A program made the translations under genes and the position numbers. The notes under the pieces were generated by a model that did not search any database, was not told the DNA's origin, and was given only the letters and a program-made list of their open reading frames with translations. This document shows, piece after piece, positions 13,136 through 24,939 of a DNA stretch of 64,000 nt. The number at the start of each line of letters is the position of its first letter. Positions within the stretch are counted from its first letter, which is position 1. Source of the DNA: Siphonodentalium dalli (taxonomy: Eukaryota > Mollusca > Scaphopoda > Gadilida > Siphonodentaliidae); assembly GCA_032622095.1 (NCBI GenBank), contig CP136068.1:183030796-183094795 (forward strand), read 5' to 3'.

Positions 13136-16100
13136 GTGAAATATTTTAATTTTTCTAGTTGCGGTTTTTCGGAGATAAGCAGTTCTAACTATGTGACAAA
13201 AACATTTCGCATTTTTAAAACGACTTGCAAATGTAACTTTGTAATCCTTTTTAAACAAGGATGGGTGAAATATTTTCATTTTTCTAGTTGGAGTTATTCT
13301 CTGCTAATCATTTGTAACAGTAACCGCGAAAACACGTCGCATTTTTGAAACGACTTGCAAATGTAACTTTGTAACCCTTTTTAAACAAGGATAGGTGAAA
13401 TATTTTCATTTTTCTAGTCGGAGTTATTCTCGGCTAATCATTTGTAACCGTAACCGCAAAAAACACGTCGCATTTTAAAAATGACTTGCAAATGTAACTT
13501 TGTAACCCTTTTAAACAGAGACGGGAGAAATATTTTCATTTTTCTAGTTGGAGTTATTATCGGCTAATCATTTGTAAGCGTAACCGCGAAAACACGTCGC
13601 ATTTTTTAAACGACTTGCAAATGTAACTTTGTAACACGTTTTAAACAAGGACAGGTGAAATATTTTCATTTTTCTAGTTGGCGTTATTCTTGGCTAATCA
13701 TTTGTAACCGTAACCGCTAAAACACGTCGCATTTTTTAAACGACTAGCAAATGTAACCGTAACAGCGAAAACACGTCGCATTTTGGAAACGACTTGCAAA
13801 TGTAACTTTGTAACCCGTTTTTAACAAGGATGGGTGAAATATTTTCATTTTTCTAGATGGAGTTATTATCTGCCAATCATTTGTAACCGTAACCGCGAAA
13901 ACACGTCGCATTTTTGAAACGACTTGCAAATGTAACTTTTTAACCAGTTTTTAACAAGGATGGGAGAAATATTTTCATTTTTCTAGTTGGAGTTATTCTC
14001 TGCCAATCATTTGTAACCGTAACCGCGAAAACACGTCGCATTTTTTAAACGACTTCCAAATGAAACCGTAACCGCGAAAACACGTCGCATTTTTGAAAAG
14101 ACTTGCAAATGTAACTTTGTAACCAGTTTTTAACAAGGATGGGTGAAATATTTTCATTTTTCTAGTTGGAGTTATTCCCAGCCAATCATTTGTAACCGTA
14201 ACCGAGAAAACACGTCGCATTTTTGAAACGACTTCCAAATGTAACCGTAACGGCGAAAACACGTCGCATTTTTGAAACGACTTGCAAATGTAACTTTGTA
14301 ACCCGTTTTTAACAAGGATGGGTGAAATATTTTCATTTTTCTAGTTGGAGTTATTCTCTGCTAATCATTTGTAACCGTAACCGAGAAAACACGTCGCATT
14401 TTTGAAACGACTTCCAAATGTAACCGTAACCGCGAAAACACGTCGCATTTTTTAAACTTTCAAATGTAACTTTGTAACCTGTTTTTAACAAGGATGGGTG
14501 AAATATTTTCATTTTTCTAGTTGGAGTTATTCTCTGCTAATCATTTGTAACCGTAACCGAGAAAACACGCCGCATTTTTGAAACGACTTCCAAATGTAAC
14601 CGTAACCGCGAAAACACGTCGCATATTTTAAACGACTTGCAAAAGTAACTTTGTAACCAGTTTTTAACAAGGATGGGTGAAATATTTTCATTTTTCTAGT
14701 TGGAGTTATTCTCTGCTAATCTTTTGTAACCGTAACCGCGAAAACACGTCGCATTTTTGAAACGACTTCCAAATGTAACCGTAACCGCGAAAACACGTCG
14801 CATTTTTGAAACGACTTGTAAATGTAACTTTGTAACCAGTTTTTAACAAGGATGGGTGAAATATTTTCATTTTTCTAGTTTGAGTTATTCTCTGACAATC
14901 ATTTGTAACCGTAACCGCGAAAACAAGTCGCATTTTTGAAACGACTTCCAAATGTAACCGTAACCACGAAAACACGTGGCATTTTTGAAACGACTTTCAA
15001 ATGTAACTTTGTAACCAGTTTTTAACAAGGATGGGTGAAATATTTTCATTTTTCTAGTTGGAGTTATTTCATGCCAATCATTTGTAACCGTTACCGCGAA
15101 AACACGTCGCATTTTTGAAACGACTTCCAAATGTAACCGTAACCGCGAAAACACGTCTCATTTTTGAAACGACTTGCAAATGTAACTTTGAAACCAGTTT
15201 TTAACAAGGATGGGTGAAATATTTTCATTTTTCTAGTTGGAGTTATTCTCTGCTAATCATTGTAACCGTAACCGCGAAAACAAGTCGCATTTTTTAAACG
15301 ACTTTTAAATGTAACTTTGTAACCAGTTTTTAACAAGGATGGGTGAAATATTTTCATTTTTCTAGTCGGAGTTATTCTCGGCTAATCATTTGTAACCGTA
15401 ACCGCAAAAAACACGTCGCATTTTAAAAATGACTTGCAAATGTAACTTTGTAACCCTTTTAAACAGAGACTGGAGAAATATTTTCATTTTTCTTTGGAGT
15501 TATTCTCGGCTAATCATTTGTAAGCGTAACCGCGAAAACACGTAGCATTTTTTAAACGACTTCCAAATGTAACTTTGTAACACGTTTTAAACAAGGACAG
15601 GTGAAATATTTTCATTTTTCTAGTTGGAGTTATTCTTGGCTAATCATTTGTAACCGTAACCGCTAAAACACGTCGCATTTTTTAAACGACTAGCAAATGT
15701 AACCGTAACAGCGAAAACACGTCGCATTTTGGAAACGACTTGCAAATGGAACTTTGTAACCCGTTTTTAACAAGGATGGGTGAAATATTTTCATTTTTCT
15801 AGATGGAGTTATTATCTGCCAATCATTTGTAACCGTAACCGCGAAAACACGTCGCATTTTTGAAACGACTTGCAAATGTAACTTTTTAACCAGTTTTTAA
15901 CAAGGATGGGAGAAATATTTTCATTTTTCTAGTTGGAGTTATTCTCTGCCAATCATTTGTAACCGTAACCGCGAAAACACGTCGCATTTTTTAAACGACT
16001 TGCAAAAGTAACTTTGTAACCAGTTTTTAACAAGGATGGGTGAAATATTTTCATTTTTCTAGTTGGAGTTATTCTCTGCTAATCTTTTGTAACCGTAACC

Positions 16101-17640
16101 GCGAAAACACGTCGCACTTTTGAAACGACTTCCAAATGTATCCGTAATCGCGGAATCACGTCGCATTTTTGAAACGACATGCAAATGTAACTTTGTAACC
16201 AGTTTTTAACAAGGATGGGTGAAATATTTTCATTTTTGTAGTTGGAATTATTCTCTGCTAATCATTTGTAACCGTAACCGCGAAAACACGTCGCATTATT
16301 GAAACGACTTCCAAAAGTAACCGTAACCGCGAAAACACGTGGCATTTTTGAAACGACTTTCAAATGTAACCGTAACCGCGAAAACACGTCTCATTTTTGA
16401 AACGACTTGTAAATGTAACTTTGTAACCAGTTTTTAACAAGGATGGGTGAAATATTTTCATTTTTCTAGTTTGAGTTATTCTCTGACAATCATTTGTAAC
16501 CGTAACCGAGAAAACAAGTCGCATTTTTGAAACGACTTCCAAATGTAACCGTAACCACGAAAACACGTCGCATTTTTGAAACGACTTCCAAATGTAACTT
16601 TGTAACCAGTTTTTAACAAGGATGGGTGAAATGTTTTCATTTTTCTAGTTGGAGTTATTCTCTGCCAATCATTTGTAACCGTAACCGCGAAAACACGTCG
16701 CATTATTGAAACGACTTCCAAAAGTAACCGTAACGGCGAAAACTCGTGGCAATTTTGAAACGACTTTCAAATGTAACTTTGTAACCAGTTTTTAACAAGG
16801 ATGGGTGAAATATTTTCATTTTTCTAGTTGGAGTTATTCTCTGCCAATCATTTGTAACCGTAACCGCGAAAACACGTCGCATTATTGAAACGACTTCCAA
16901 AAGTAACCGTAACCGCGAAAACACGTGGCATTTTTGAAACGACTTTCAAATGTAACTTTGTAACCAGTTTTTAACAAGGATGGGCGAAATATTTTCATTT
17001 TTCTAGTTGGAGTTATTTCTGCCAATCATTTGTAACCGTAACCGCGAAAACACGTCGCATTATTGAAACGACTTCCAAAAGTAACCGTAACCGCGAAAAC
17101 ACGTGGCATTTTTGAAACGACTTTCAAATGTAACTTTGTAACCAGTTTTTAACAAGGATGGGTGAAATATTTTCATTTTTCTAGTTGGAGTTATTTCATG
17201 CCAATCATTTGTAACCGTTACCGCGAAAACACGTCGCATTTTTGAAACGACTTCCAAATGTAACCGTAACCGCGAAAACACGTCTCATTTTTGAAACGAC
17301 TTGCAAATGTAACTTTGTAACCAGTTTTTAACAAGGATGGGTGAAATATTTTCATTTTTCTAGTTGGAGTTATTCTCTGCTAATCATTTGTAACCGTAAC
17401 CGCGAAAACACGTCGCATTTTTTAAACGACTGTTAAATGTAACTTTGTAACCAGTTTTTAACAAGGATGGGTGAAATATTTTCATTTTTCTAGTTGGAGT
17501 TATTCTCTGCTAATCTTTTGTAACCGTAACCGCGAAAACACGTGGCATTTTTTAAACGACTTCCAAATGTAACCGTAACCGCGAAAACACGTCGCATTTT
17601 TTAAACGATTTGCAAATGTAACCTATGTAACCTGGTTACA
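13136..17640. repeat. Second satellite, mixed 130-bp and ~179-bp units
   Basis: Units begin GTGAAATATTTTCATTTTTC and carry TAATCATTTGTAACCGTAAC, GAAAACACGTCGCATTTTTG and AACGACTTGCAAATGTAACT. Early units repeat every 129-130 bp (starts near 13136, 13265, 13395, 13525 and 13655). Many later ones are about 179 bp because a 49-bp piece (GTAACCGTAACCGCGAAAAC onward) is duplicated inside the unit. Roughly 25-30 units are present. Minus-strand ORFs of 60-90 codons with repeated KMKIFHPSLLKTGYK segments are by-products of the repetition. The array ends at a GTAACC..GGTTAC inverted motif near 17620-17640. Confidence 0.95.
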
Positions 17641-18969
17641 AAATGCATAACCAATATTTCCTGCACCAAAATTGGACATATCTAGATAACTTGCCGCCAT
17701 TTTCGAGCACAATATGACCTAAATTACCGGCACTGATTATTATATCCATGTTTTACCAGTTAAGATGGTCCTCGGATTTAGGTGAAATTGCAATAGTTAA
17801 ATTACATCGTTAATTGATGTATACGCAGTTTTACATGAACGCTTATTCACATTGGATGAGGTGTTATTTCAACATTGGGGTCATACATATTTATGTTTGC
17901 ATGTTGATGGTGGGCCCAGGATTAGGTCCCAAAATTAACGGAAGAAAATAACTGCAGTTCTCTGAAACTAATAAACCCTTCATCCAAAAACATAACGAAC
18001 CATCTGCGTTTTGCCCATTATGTGTTTTTTAATTTGGGAATTATGTAGGTTCTTGGAAAGCTTTTGTTATTTCGTATGAACATGTTTACACAACACAAAT
18101 AAATAATGTTTTCGAAACCCTTGAAAAATGTTCAGCTTATATACTTATGCCATACAATTAAATGGTAACTAATGTGGTACTGAGTTTGTGGATGCTCAGT
18201 TGATTACGTCTTACGTACATGAATGATCATATTACTGTCTTTGATGGCACTTTTTGTGTCTCATTGATAACTAACTAAATCGATGTGTTATGTTACACGG
18301 ACTCTTCAGTTGAAAATAAATCATAGCTCGCTGATTACTGAGCAATATTGTCCAGAATCGTCCAAAGATAATTAAACTATGATACGCATGTACACGTAAA
18401 CAATCCAAGCTGTCGTTGTGTTTACCCGGCAGAAGAAGCAAATCGTTATTTTTTGGTTTGTCCATTTTATGCAGATCAACGATGTTTGTTGTTTTACCAA
18501 CTCGCTACCCTGTGGGTACAAACTTTTAATCTCGAGAAACTCCTCCTTGGAGATACTAATCTGAATAGTACACACAACCGGAACATATTTAGGGTTGTTC
18601 AATTATAGATAACCTCGACATCGTGGTTGAAACTTTATTAAACACCTTAATGTGCAAACCTCTGCTGTAAAGTAACTACATGCTGTATTATCAATACATA
18701 GAAAGCGAAGACTCACCTGAGCCACCGACACACGAGACGAAACACCCCCTCATAAAGTTAAATATCCACTGTTATAGTCACACTCAAGATTATATCATAT
18801 ATTGTTGTAAGTAAAAAGATGTTATACATATGTATTATCTTGTGTGTGTGCACTTGTATGTTATGTTCATTGTGTGTAATACAATTATGTGGGGAGAGAG
18901 ACCCTTTGTAAGTTACAAAACTTGTGTCTCAATCCCGTTGCAATAGTATGCAATACAATATGCTTACAC
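17641..18969. other. No recognisable gene; AT-rich single-copy-looking DNA
   Basis: Only short ORFs lacking recognisable motifs occur here. I see no repeats or splice-supported exons. Confidence 0.6.
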
Positions 18970-18972
18970 TAA

Positions 18973-20195
18973 GGGCGCGTACACATGACGGGCAAGACAA
19001 TATCAGGTATGCCCCATGTGACTTACTTGACCAATGAAATAAATAATACCGGAAAATATCCGTCGAAGACAGCGCGCTGATATTTTATCGGCAGTTGGTG
19101 ATATGTGTTCACCTTGATTGGTGGCCATCGGTATCCGTTAACTAATCTATATAAGGGACACGCTGGTAACCGTTCACGCACTCAAGTTATGATCCATCAA
19201 TATTATCGCCTGTTTCAACAATTGACTTCGTAATTCCATTTTGGATTGTTTGACATAATCGCTGAGCTATTATGTGAATATGTGTGGAGACATATATCTT
19301 TTGAAGGTTTCCGCTGACGGAGGATGTCCGTGGATTTCCAACTGCACCCCCTCTTGAATGATGAATCGGGCCAAAGACCCAATATCACATAATTTAATTT
19401 GCACACCTCCCATCGTCTTTGAATTTCCCATCTGGTACCTCACATGTCTTGAATTTTGACTGGACACGGGGAGGGAGGGACCTGTATAGAAGAAATTCCA
19501 AACCAATATTTTGGCCAAAGTAGGAAGAAATGGAAATGTTAGTCTAAAACCACTAATTGCACATACATTAGTGGTCGAAAAATCAGACTCAATTTCAAAC
19601 CATTGTTGGTGTGAAATTTCCAACTAATATTGTTTCCAACTGGTGAAAACTTTGGCCATAGTTGGCGGGGGTCTCACGTCCCCACATGCACCCATGTAAG
19701 TTCGGTAAAGTAATCACGAACCAAGAAATCTGCTGAAAACTTCATATGGGGTTTCAATGGGGGTGGGGTCATCCGATTTGCCACAAAACCATAATAACAT
19801 TTGTCACCCCACATATGAATACACTATGAAATTATAAAAATTTCAAATTTCCAAATAACGTGACCACTTTCTCATTATGCAGAATTTCTTTATGCATGAG
19901 ATTAGCAAAGTTGCTACAGGTCGGTGGGTGCCTTATCCAACCCGACTTCGGGGATACATGTCAACAGTTTGAAATTTCACAAAGCTATGAATTGCCAAAA
20001 TGGACTATAGGTTATTTACCGGACGCAATTCACTTGAACCAGCATGACTAATACTGTTCTGATTGAGCTCAATCAACACCGTTTAAACCGCCACGTTCTC
20101 ACGGGCGTAATCTTTACAGCAAGAAGATATCAGTGTGCAATTTGATCTGATATTTTCTTGCAGATATTTTCTTGCAGCGTCATGTGTACGCGCCC
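18973..20195. mobile_element. PIF/Harbinger-like non-autonomous DNA transposon (1.2 kb)
   Basis: The termini are GGGCGCGTACACATGACG (18973-18990) and its perfect 18-bp reverse complement (20178-20195), flanked on both sides by TAA (18970-18972 and 20196-20198). Further inward the ends stay similar: GCAAGACAATATCAG on the left against a CTGATATTTTCTTGCAG form on the right, the latter partly duplicated. A 3-bp TAA/TWA duplication is the hallmark of PIF/Harbinger. No transposase or Myb-like ORF is inside; the 117-codon minus-strand ORF at 19270-19623 matches nothing I know. The interior (19.47-19.68 kb) contains a dispersed TTTCCAACTAAT-rich repeat also seen at 24.3, 32.05, 34.6-35.0 and 63.0 kb. 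Confidence 0.85.
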
Positions 20196-20198
20196 TAA

Positions 20199-20739
20199 GA
20201 CGGCGCGATGTTAGAAGATGTAAACCTGCCAATTATCTGAATATTTCACACCAACGAGTATGAATCATTCTGCACCTGTAGTAGCTCCGGTCTGCTCTCA
20301 TTACCTGCACATCCCTCCACATTAATAACAGACCATCCCCATGTATAGTTATATAACTGACTAGGAGAATGCACCTACATTCTAAAAAATTAAGTGTTAA
20401 AATAGATGCACCAACCAAGTGTTATATGTGTACAGTGCTGCATCTTACCCTTGGATTTCCACGGTAACCATGATAACCAATGTGTGTGCATCACATGGCC
20501 TCGTCATCGTATATTTAACATGTTCAATATGTTCGCGGAGTTCTGAAATCAGAATACCACCCTTTAAGAGTCGTATTGACCCTACAACCATAAGGGCACT
20601 TGAAATTGCACTTACGTGCAAATTATTATTTTATTTTTCGATGGCACGTCTTAATTTAATCGGTGGCTATTTGTGAAATATCAATTGGGAGTACAACTTG
20701 TTATTGTCCGCCATTGTTTAAAGTACATGTATTGATCAG
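20199..20739. other. No gene recognised
   Basis: Overlapping short ORFs occur on both strands, none with a recognisable motif, and there is no clear repeat. Confidence 0.5.
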
Positions 20740-21127
20740 GCTGTTTTACCCTGTGCCAATGCATTCTCTTATATATGCGAGTCGACCATAGGTCGCCTCG
20801 AATATATAAGAGAATGCATTGGCCTAACAATTTTTTTATCATTTTTTTTAAATAAATGTTTCTGACAATTTTTAGGACATAAACTAAAAAAACATCCATT
20901 ACCCTGCAAGGAGCCCCACACATATATAGAAGCATATAGAAGAGTATCGTCTGCTCATGTTTGTCTGGGGCTCTGTATGGGTGAAATTATAAAATTGTTA
21001 AAGAATACAAGAAAAAATTATTAAAATTGTAAAAAATTGTTAGGCCAATGCATTCTCGTATATATGCGAAGCGACCTATGGTCGACTCGCATATATAAGA
21101 GAATGCATTGGCACAGGGTAAAACAGC
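20740..21127. mobile_element. Foldback MITE with doubly palindromic ends
   Basis: The outer ends are GCTGTTTTACCCTGTGCCAA and its reverse complement. Each ~90-bp arm is itself a hairpin: AATGCATTCTCTTATATATG, a GTCGACCATAGGTCG centre, then CATATATAAGAGAATGCATT-like return sequence. The two arms are inverted copies of one another around an AT-rich centre of about 200 bp. No coding capacity. A deleted relative lies at 25.6-25.8 kb. I could not find a clean target duplication. Confidence 0.88.
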
Positions 21128-21865
21128 TTAGCAAAGTGTGTGTTTGGTCTTATCTCTTCCACATGCATATTCTATCTACTTGCGTCTTGGCTCCTGCTCA
21201 GGGTAGTATCACCACCAATATTGATCAATTTGCATCTTCTTTTATCATGTGACGTTTAACTTCGGACCACTGCGTGGTGACTTACGTGACACTTACAGTC
21301 CACACTCCACAGTTTCAAATGATAACACATTATGCAAATTGATCAATTGATCGGTGTTTGTGGTGATTCCGGCATCATCAAGAGTCATGACTCATATATA
21401 ATACGTGGAAGAAAAAAATTGCGAGTTGAGTATTCTCTAGAAAACGTTTCTGGAGTGAATAGTTAACTTCTACACATATTCAGGCTCTCCTCAAGTCACT
21501 AAATCCCGTTTCACATTTACGTGATTTCTCAGGAATATTTACTGCTTATTATTATGATATACCCTACATAATTATATTATATGATGTCACTTTTGAATAT
21601 TTTGTAACCAATACTACATATTTTCTGTATCACCAATACCTACCATTGTATATTGTTTGTATATAATTCATCTCCAATAATGGAGGCATAAAAACATCTG
21701 TCTCTCTGTCTGACAGTTCAGACCAAAACCTTTAAGTGGTTACCCAACGCGTAATCATGAATGTGTTACAATTAATTTACAACACCTAGGTAGTGTGAAA
21801 CTTGTACGAGTGATGTTCGTACACTCAAAGTGCTGTCACTGTTTAAGAACGTGTAAAGTGTATAA
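21128..21865. other. No gene recognised
   Basis: AT-rich. CACACTCCACAGTTTCAAAT at about 21301 shares the CACTCCACAGTTTC core with the end of the 12.08-kb MITE and may be a solo remnant. Confidence 0.5.
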
Positions 21866-21889
21866 CGCTTGTTTTTTAAGAGTCTAGTA

Positions 21890-22420
21890 AATGATGGGTT
21901 ACATAATTCATCTCACCTGCCGAACAAACCACGCAAATCGCTACTAAAATCCACGTCATGTCTCGATGGAGATACTTCGTGTTGTGTGCCATACCAGGAA
22001 GTAACCGGGTATTATGCCAACCGTGGAAGCAACCGGTTGGTTAAGCTACCCGTGACGATCGTGCATGACGTGTGTCCCCCTAATCATATGGAAATCAGGT
22101 GAGTGGAAAATCCGGCTTCTCTGCGGGGAATACATTTCAATCACAACTAATTAATATTCTCCACACATACAATTCCCATGCATCTTTCTTTAACTGAATT
22201 AGAAATACCATTAATTTTACATAATCATTTCACCTGGTGAACAAATTTTGGCAAGCGCTACTAATAAATTCCACGTAATTTACCCGTGGAGATTATTCGT
22301 ATAGCCTAATAACCAGGAAGAACCCAGATAACATGCTACTCATACGTGCATGACGTGTGAAACCAGTCATGTGGAAATCCACACGAATGGGAGAGCACAA
22401 TCCGGCTTTTGGGTACATCA
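21890..22420. repeat. Diverged direct duplication, about 325-bp unit
   Basis: Two copies are recognisable in order: TTACATAATTCATCTCACCT / TTACATAATCATTTCACCTG, AATCGCTACTAAAATCCACG / AGCGCTACTAATAAATTCCA, CGTGCATGACGTGTG in both, CATATGGAAATC / CATGTGGAAATC, and AATCCGGCTT in both. Copy one starts near 21897, copy two near 22216. No conserved reading frame is shared. Confidence 0.75.
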
Positions 22421-22424
22421 AACA

Positions 22425-22955
22425 TACTGCGATGTAATTAACGTTCCCTGCAAGTTATTGCATAACGCCGAGAGGTAGAGCTAACAAGCAGATGTTTTGA
22501 AACAACATTATTTACGGGAACTGAAACGTTCGAATGTCATCGTGAACCCTACCTTTATAACATATATCATTAATTTACATGTTAAACCATGGCATGATGT
22601 GATAAACCATGATATCAACATGATTCATCACGTTTACCATTATAAAATCATGATTGTGGATAGCATCGTATATTTAACATATTCAACCATGATACTAATT
22701 ACATTGTATGACCACACGCTAGCGTAATTAACGAATAAAGGCTGAGTTATTAGGTTATCTGAATCATCTAAGACATGTGAACAAGTATGCGGCCACTTAA
22801 ATAATGATTCGTGTTCATATCCCTCAAAATTAATGCAAATAAACATAATAAACAACATAAATATACGTTATTATTATATTATATTATAGATAAACTTTGT
22901 TCGTATACCAATAATAAATATCGCGTAAATTGCATGTTATTTCCATGCCAGTACT
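22425..22955. other. No gene recognised
   Basis: AT-rich sequence with no coding signal or clear repeat that I can support. Confidence 0.5.
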
Positions 22956-22959
22956 CTGT

Positions 22960-23240
22960 TTAATGTAAAAGGACGCCATGTTATGTAAGCAGACAGTGGT
23001 GAAGGGTATACCCATCAGGAAAATAATTAACACCGGGGGACCCTACTATTTGAACTTTGGTTAGAAATGCCACCAAATTGTTTACAACATATCGGTATAG
23101 CGCTCGCTAATATTTGCATCTCAATATGTCGGTGTCCAATGAGTCACCATGAATCACTCTCCTAAAAAAATATCATCACGGTGTTGAGTGTTTTGCTTAT
23201 CGCTCACTGCTTACGCGCTGTATATAAGCACACGCTCTGC
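22960..23240 (+). repeat. Dispersed repeat A (inverted copy at 45.7-46.0 kb)
   Basis: Landmarks here are GTGGTGAAGGGTATACCCAT, ACCAAATTGTTTACAACATA, CGGTATAGCGCTCGCTAA, AATCACTCTCCTAA and GTGTTGAGTGTTTTGCTTAT. They return as reverse complement at 45730-46010 in the same order. This is a shared repeat family, probably part of a larger element; no ORF is conserved. Confidence 0.82.
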
Positions 23241-23391
23241 TCATTAGTATATTCTTGGGGAAATTGTCATATTGTGGTAACTGCTATTTCTAAATTATAA
23301 CATTTAGTGAAGGCCAACCGCTCCTTTACGGATTATATATCTCTTTCTGACACAACTTTCTACACCACCAGCTAAATGTATAGGAAACTCG

Positions 23392-23702
23392 GGGGGGGGG
23401 GCTTGGTTACTGAATCGGTTGGAGGTACCGATTCGCCCTCCAGCGCTGGCGGTAAGGGTTCAAATACACATGTTTACATCGTGGACATTGCAACTCGAAA
23501 TCGTTATCTGGTGGAGTTGCCAGTTACTCGCCAATGGCCGGTGGTTTGCCGCACATGTTCGACGAGCTTATCTTCCATTGAAGTCACTGTTAGATTAGCT
23601 ATAAGTGTGTGTGTATTTCCCCAACCACTAAAATTGGCAATGTCGTGGTGATATGGCCTTAGTTGCGGAAAGAGACATTAAACCACAATCAATCAATCAG
23701 TC
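23392..23702 (+). mobile_element. tRNA-derived SINE with 11-bp target duplication
   Basis: The head contains a pol III B-box-like GGGTTCAAATAC. The body ends in ATGGCCTTAGTTGCGGAAAG, then AGACATTAAACCACAATC and a short AATC repeat tail. Identical 11-bp repeats TAGGAAACTCG flank it (23381-23391 and 23703-23713), which is what target-primed insertion leaves. Such tails on tRNA-type SINEs are familiar from mollusc genomes. The 12-base G run directly after the left duplication is odd and may be expanded. A diverged inverted copy sits at about 63640-63915, next to the same GAGTTTCCTAT flank. Confidence 0.82.
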
Positions 23703-24830
23703 TAGGAAACTCGTTATTAATGTACCTTCTTATCATTGTTGTTCCTAACAAAAAACGCAGACATCTGGTTTTACAATATTCCACATACATTCCACAAATC
23801 GGAATGTATTAATGTTATAAATAGCATCATAAACTGTCCCGTCTCGTATAAAATAATCCACAGACAAATCGAATTCGTAGTGATAGAAGTTCGAGTTAAA
23901 TGGTTTCACTGACACATATTTTGAATTGTACACCCATAATATACATATGAAAAGGACAAGTTCGGAGAAGAGATATACCATCATTAAATGTGTATCGCAG
24001 AGTTGCTGGAGGAAAGTCATACGGACAAAGGCGGTTCAGGTTAGCCCCAACAAGGAAGATAAATGAATTGCTACCCGGTTATCCCAAAAAATTATGTTCC
24101 TGATGAATCGGAACATATAACGGTATGGTGTATGAAAGACGTGAACATTCTAAAGTCAATCTTGGAGCGACGTTTGCAAACTTGAACGTGCACGAACATT
24201 GAATTAAAACGGCTCATGTAACAATTTCTGAAACTCATGGATATGACTATAGCTATCTCAGTTGGAGATGTCCTATTTTTTTAGTACAGTGTTTACTTGA
24301 ACCTCAAGGTTTCCAACTATCGGGAATGTCAACTGATCGTCATTTCAGTATAAACATTTTGACCTAAAGTAGGAAATTATTTGAATTTAGGAGAATAAAT
24401 TCAGACCAATCAGAACAAGCAGATTAATTTATAATGATGGTCAGCTGTTATGTTCAACCAACAGTATGAACATGTTAAATGTGTGTTAGTGTTAAATTAG
24501 ACATCCCAACACATGTCATGGTTCATCGGAGCCCGTGACTATGTCGTTGGTGAATATTTACTAGTGTGCTATATAAGATGTTGTGGATCATGACATGGAT
24601 TTCCACTCTACGTCCGTGGATATCATTTTCAACCCGTTCAAAACCAGGGAACATCTGATATTCCGAATTAAATTAAACATTCATTGGGTCTAAATTTAAA
24701 TACCAATAGTATGGCAGGTGGCCCAGGCCCGGTCCTCTAATTATAATAGTATGTCAGTCGGCCCAGGCCCGGTCCTTTAATTATAATAATTGACAACTGT
24801 TTTTGGAGTGGTGGGTCATATCACGCGTAT
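23703..24830 (+). repeat. Dispersed repeat B (inverted copy at 62.5-63.6 kb)
   Basis: Long collinear similarity to the reverse complement of 62500-63640. Landmarks found in both are GGAACATATAACGGTATG, AGCAGATTAATTT, GTCAGCTGTTATGTTCAA, CGTTGGTGAATATTTACTAG, CAACCCGTTCAAAACCAG and GGCCCAGGCCCGGTCCT. In this copy the last landmark is in a tandem duplication (about 24718-24785), while the 62.5-kb copy has one. No ORF is conserved between copies, so this is a non-coding stretch of a larger transposable element. Confidence 0.88.
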
Positions 24831-24834
24831 AGTG

Positions 24835-24939
24835 GATTTTCACGTAGGGTTCTATGATTTTCACGCAGGGTTCTATGATTTTCACGTAGGATTCTATGAT
24901 TTTTACGTAAGATTCTATGATTTTCACGTATGGTTCTAT
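24835..24939. repeat. 21-bp minisatellite, 5 units
   Basis: GATTTTCACGTAGGGTTCTAT repeats five times with few changes. The paralogous segment near 62475 has a single unit, so this expansion is local and younger than the segment duplication. Confidence 0.92.

Noticed and set aside
13744-17281. Minus-strand ORFs with repeated KMKIFHPSLLKTGYK
   Set aside because: By-products of the 130/179-bp satellite; frame changes with unit length.
1-17640. CRISPR-like arrays
   Set aside because: Repeats are contiguous satellites without unique spacers, and the genome is eukaryotic.
19270-19623. 117-codon minus-strand ORF in the Harbinger-like element
   Set aside because: No transposase or Myb motif, and part of it overlaps a non-coding dispersed repeat.
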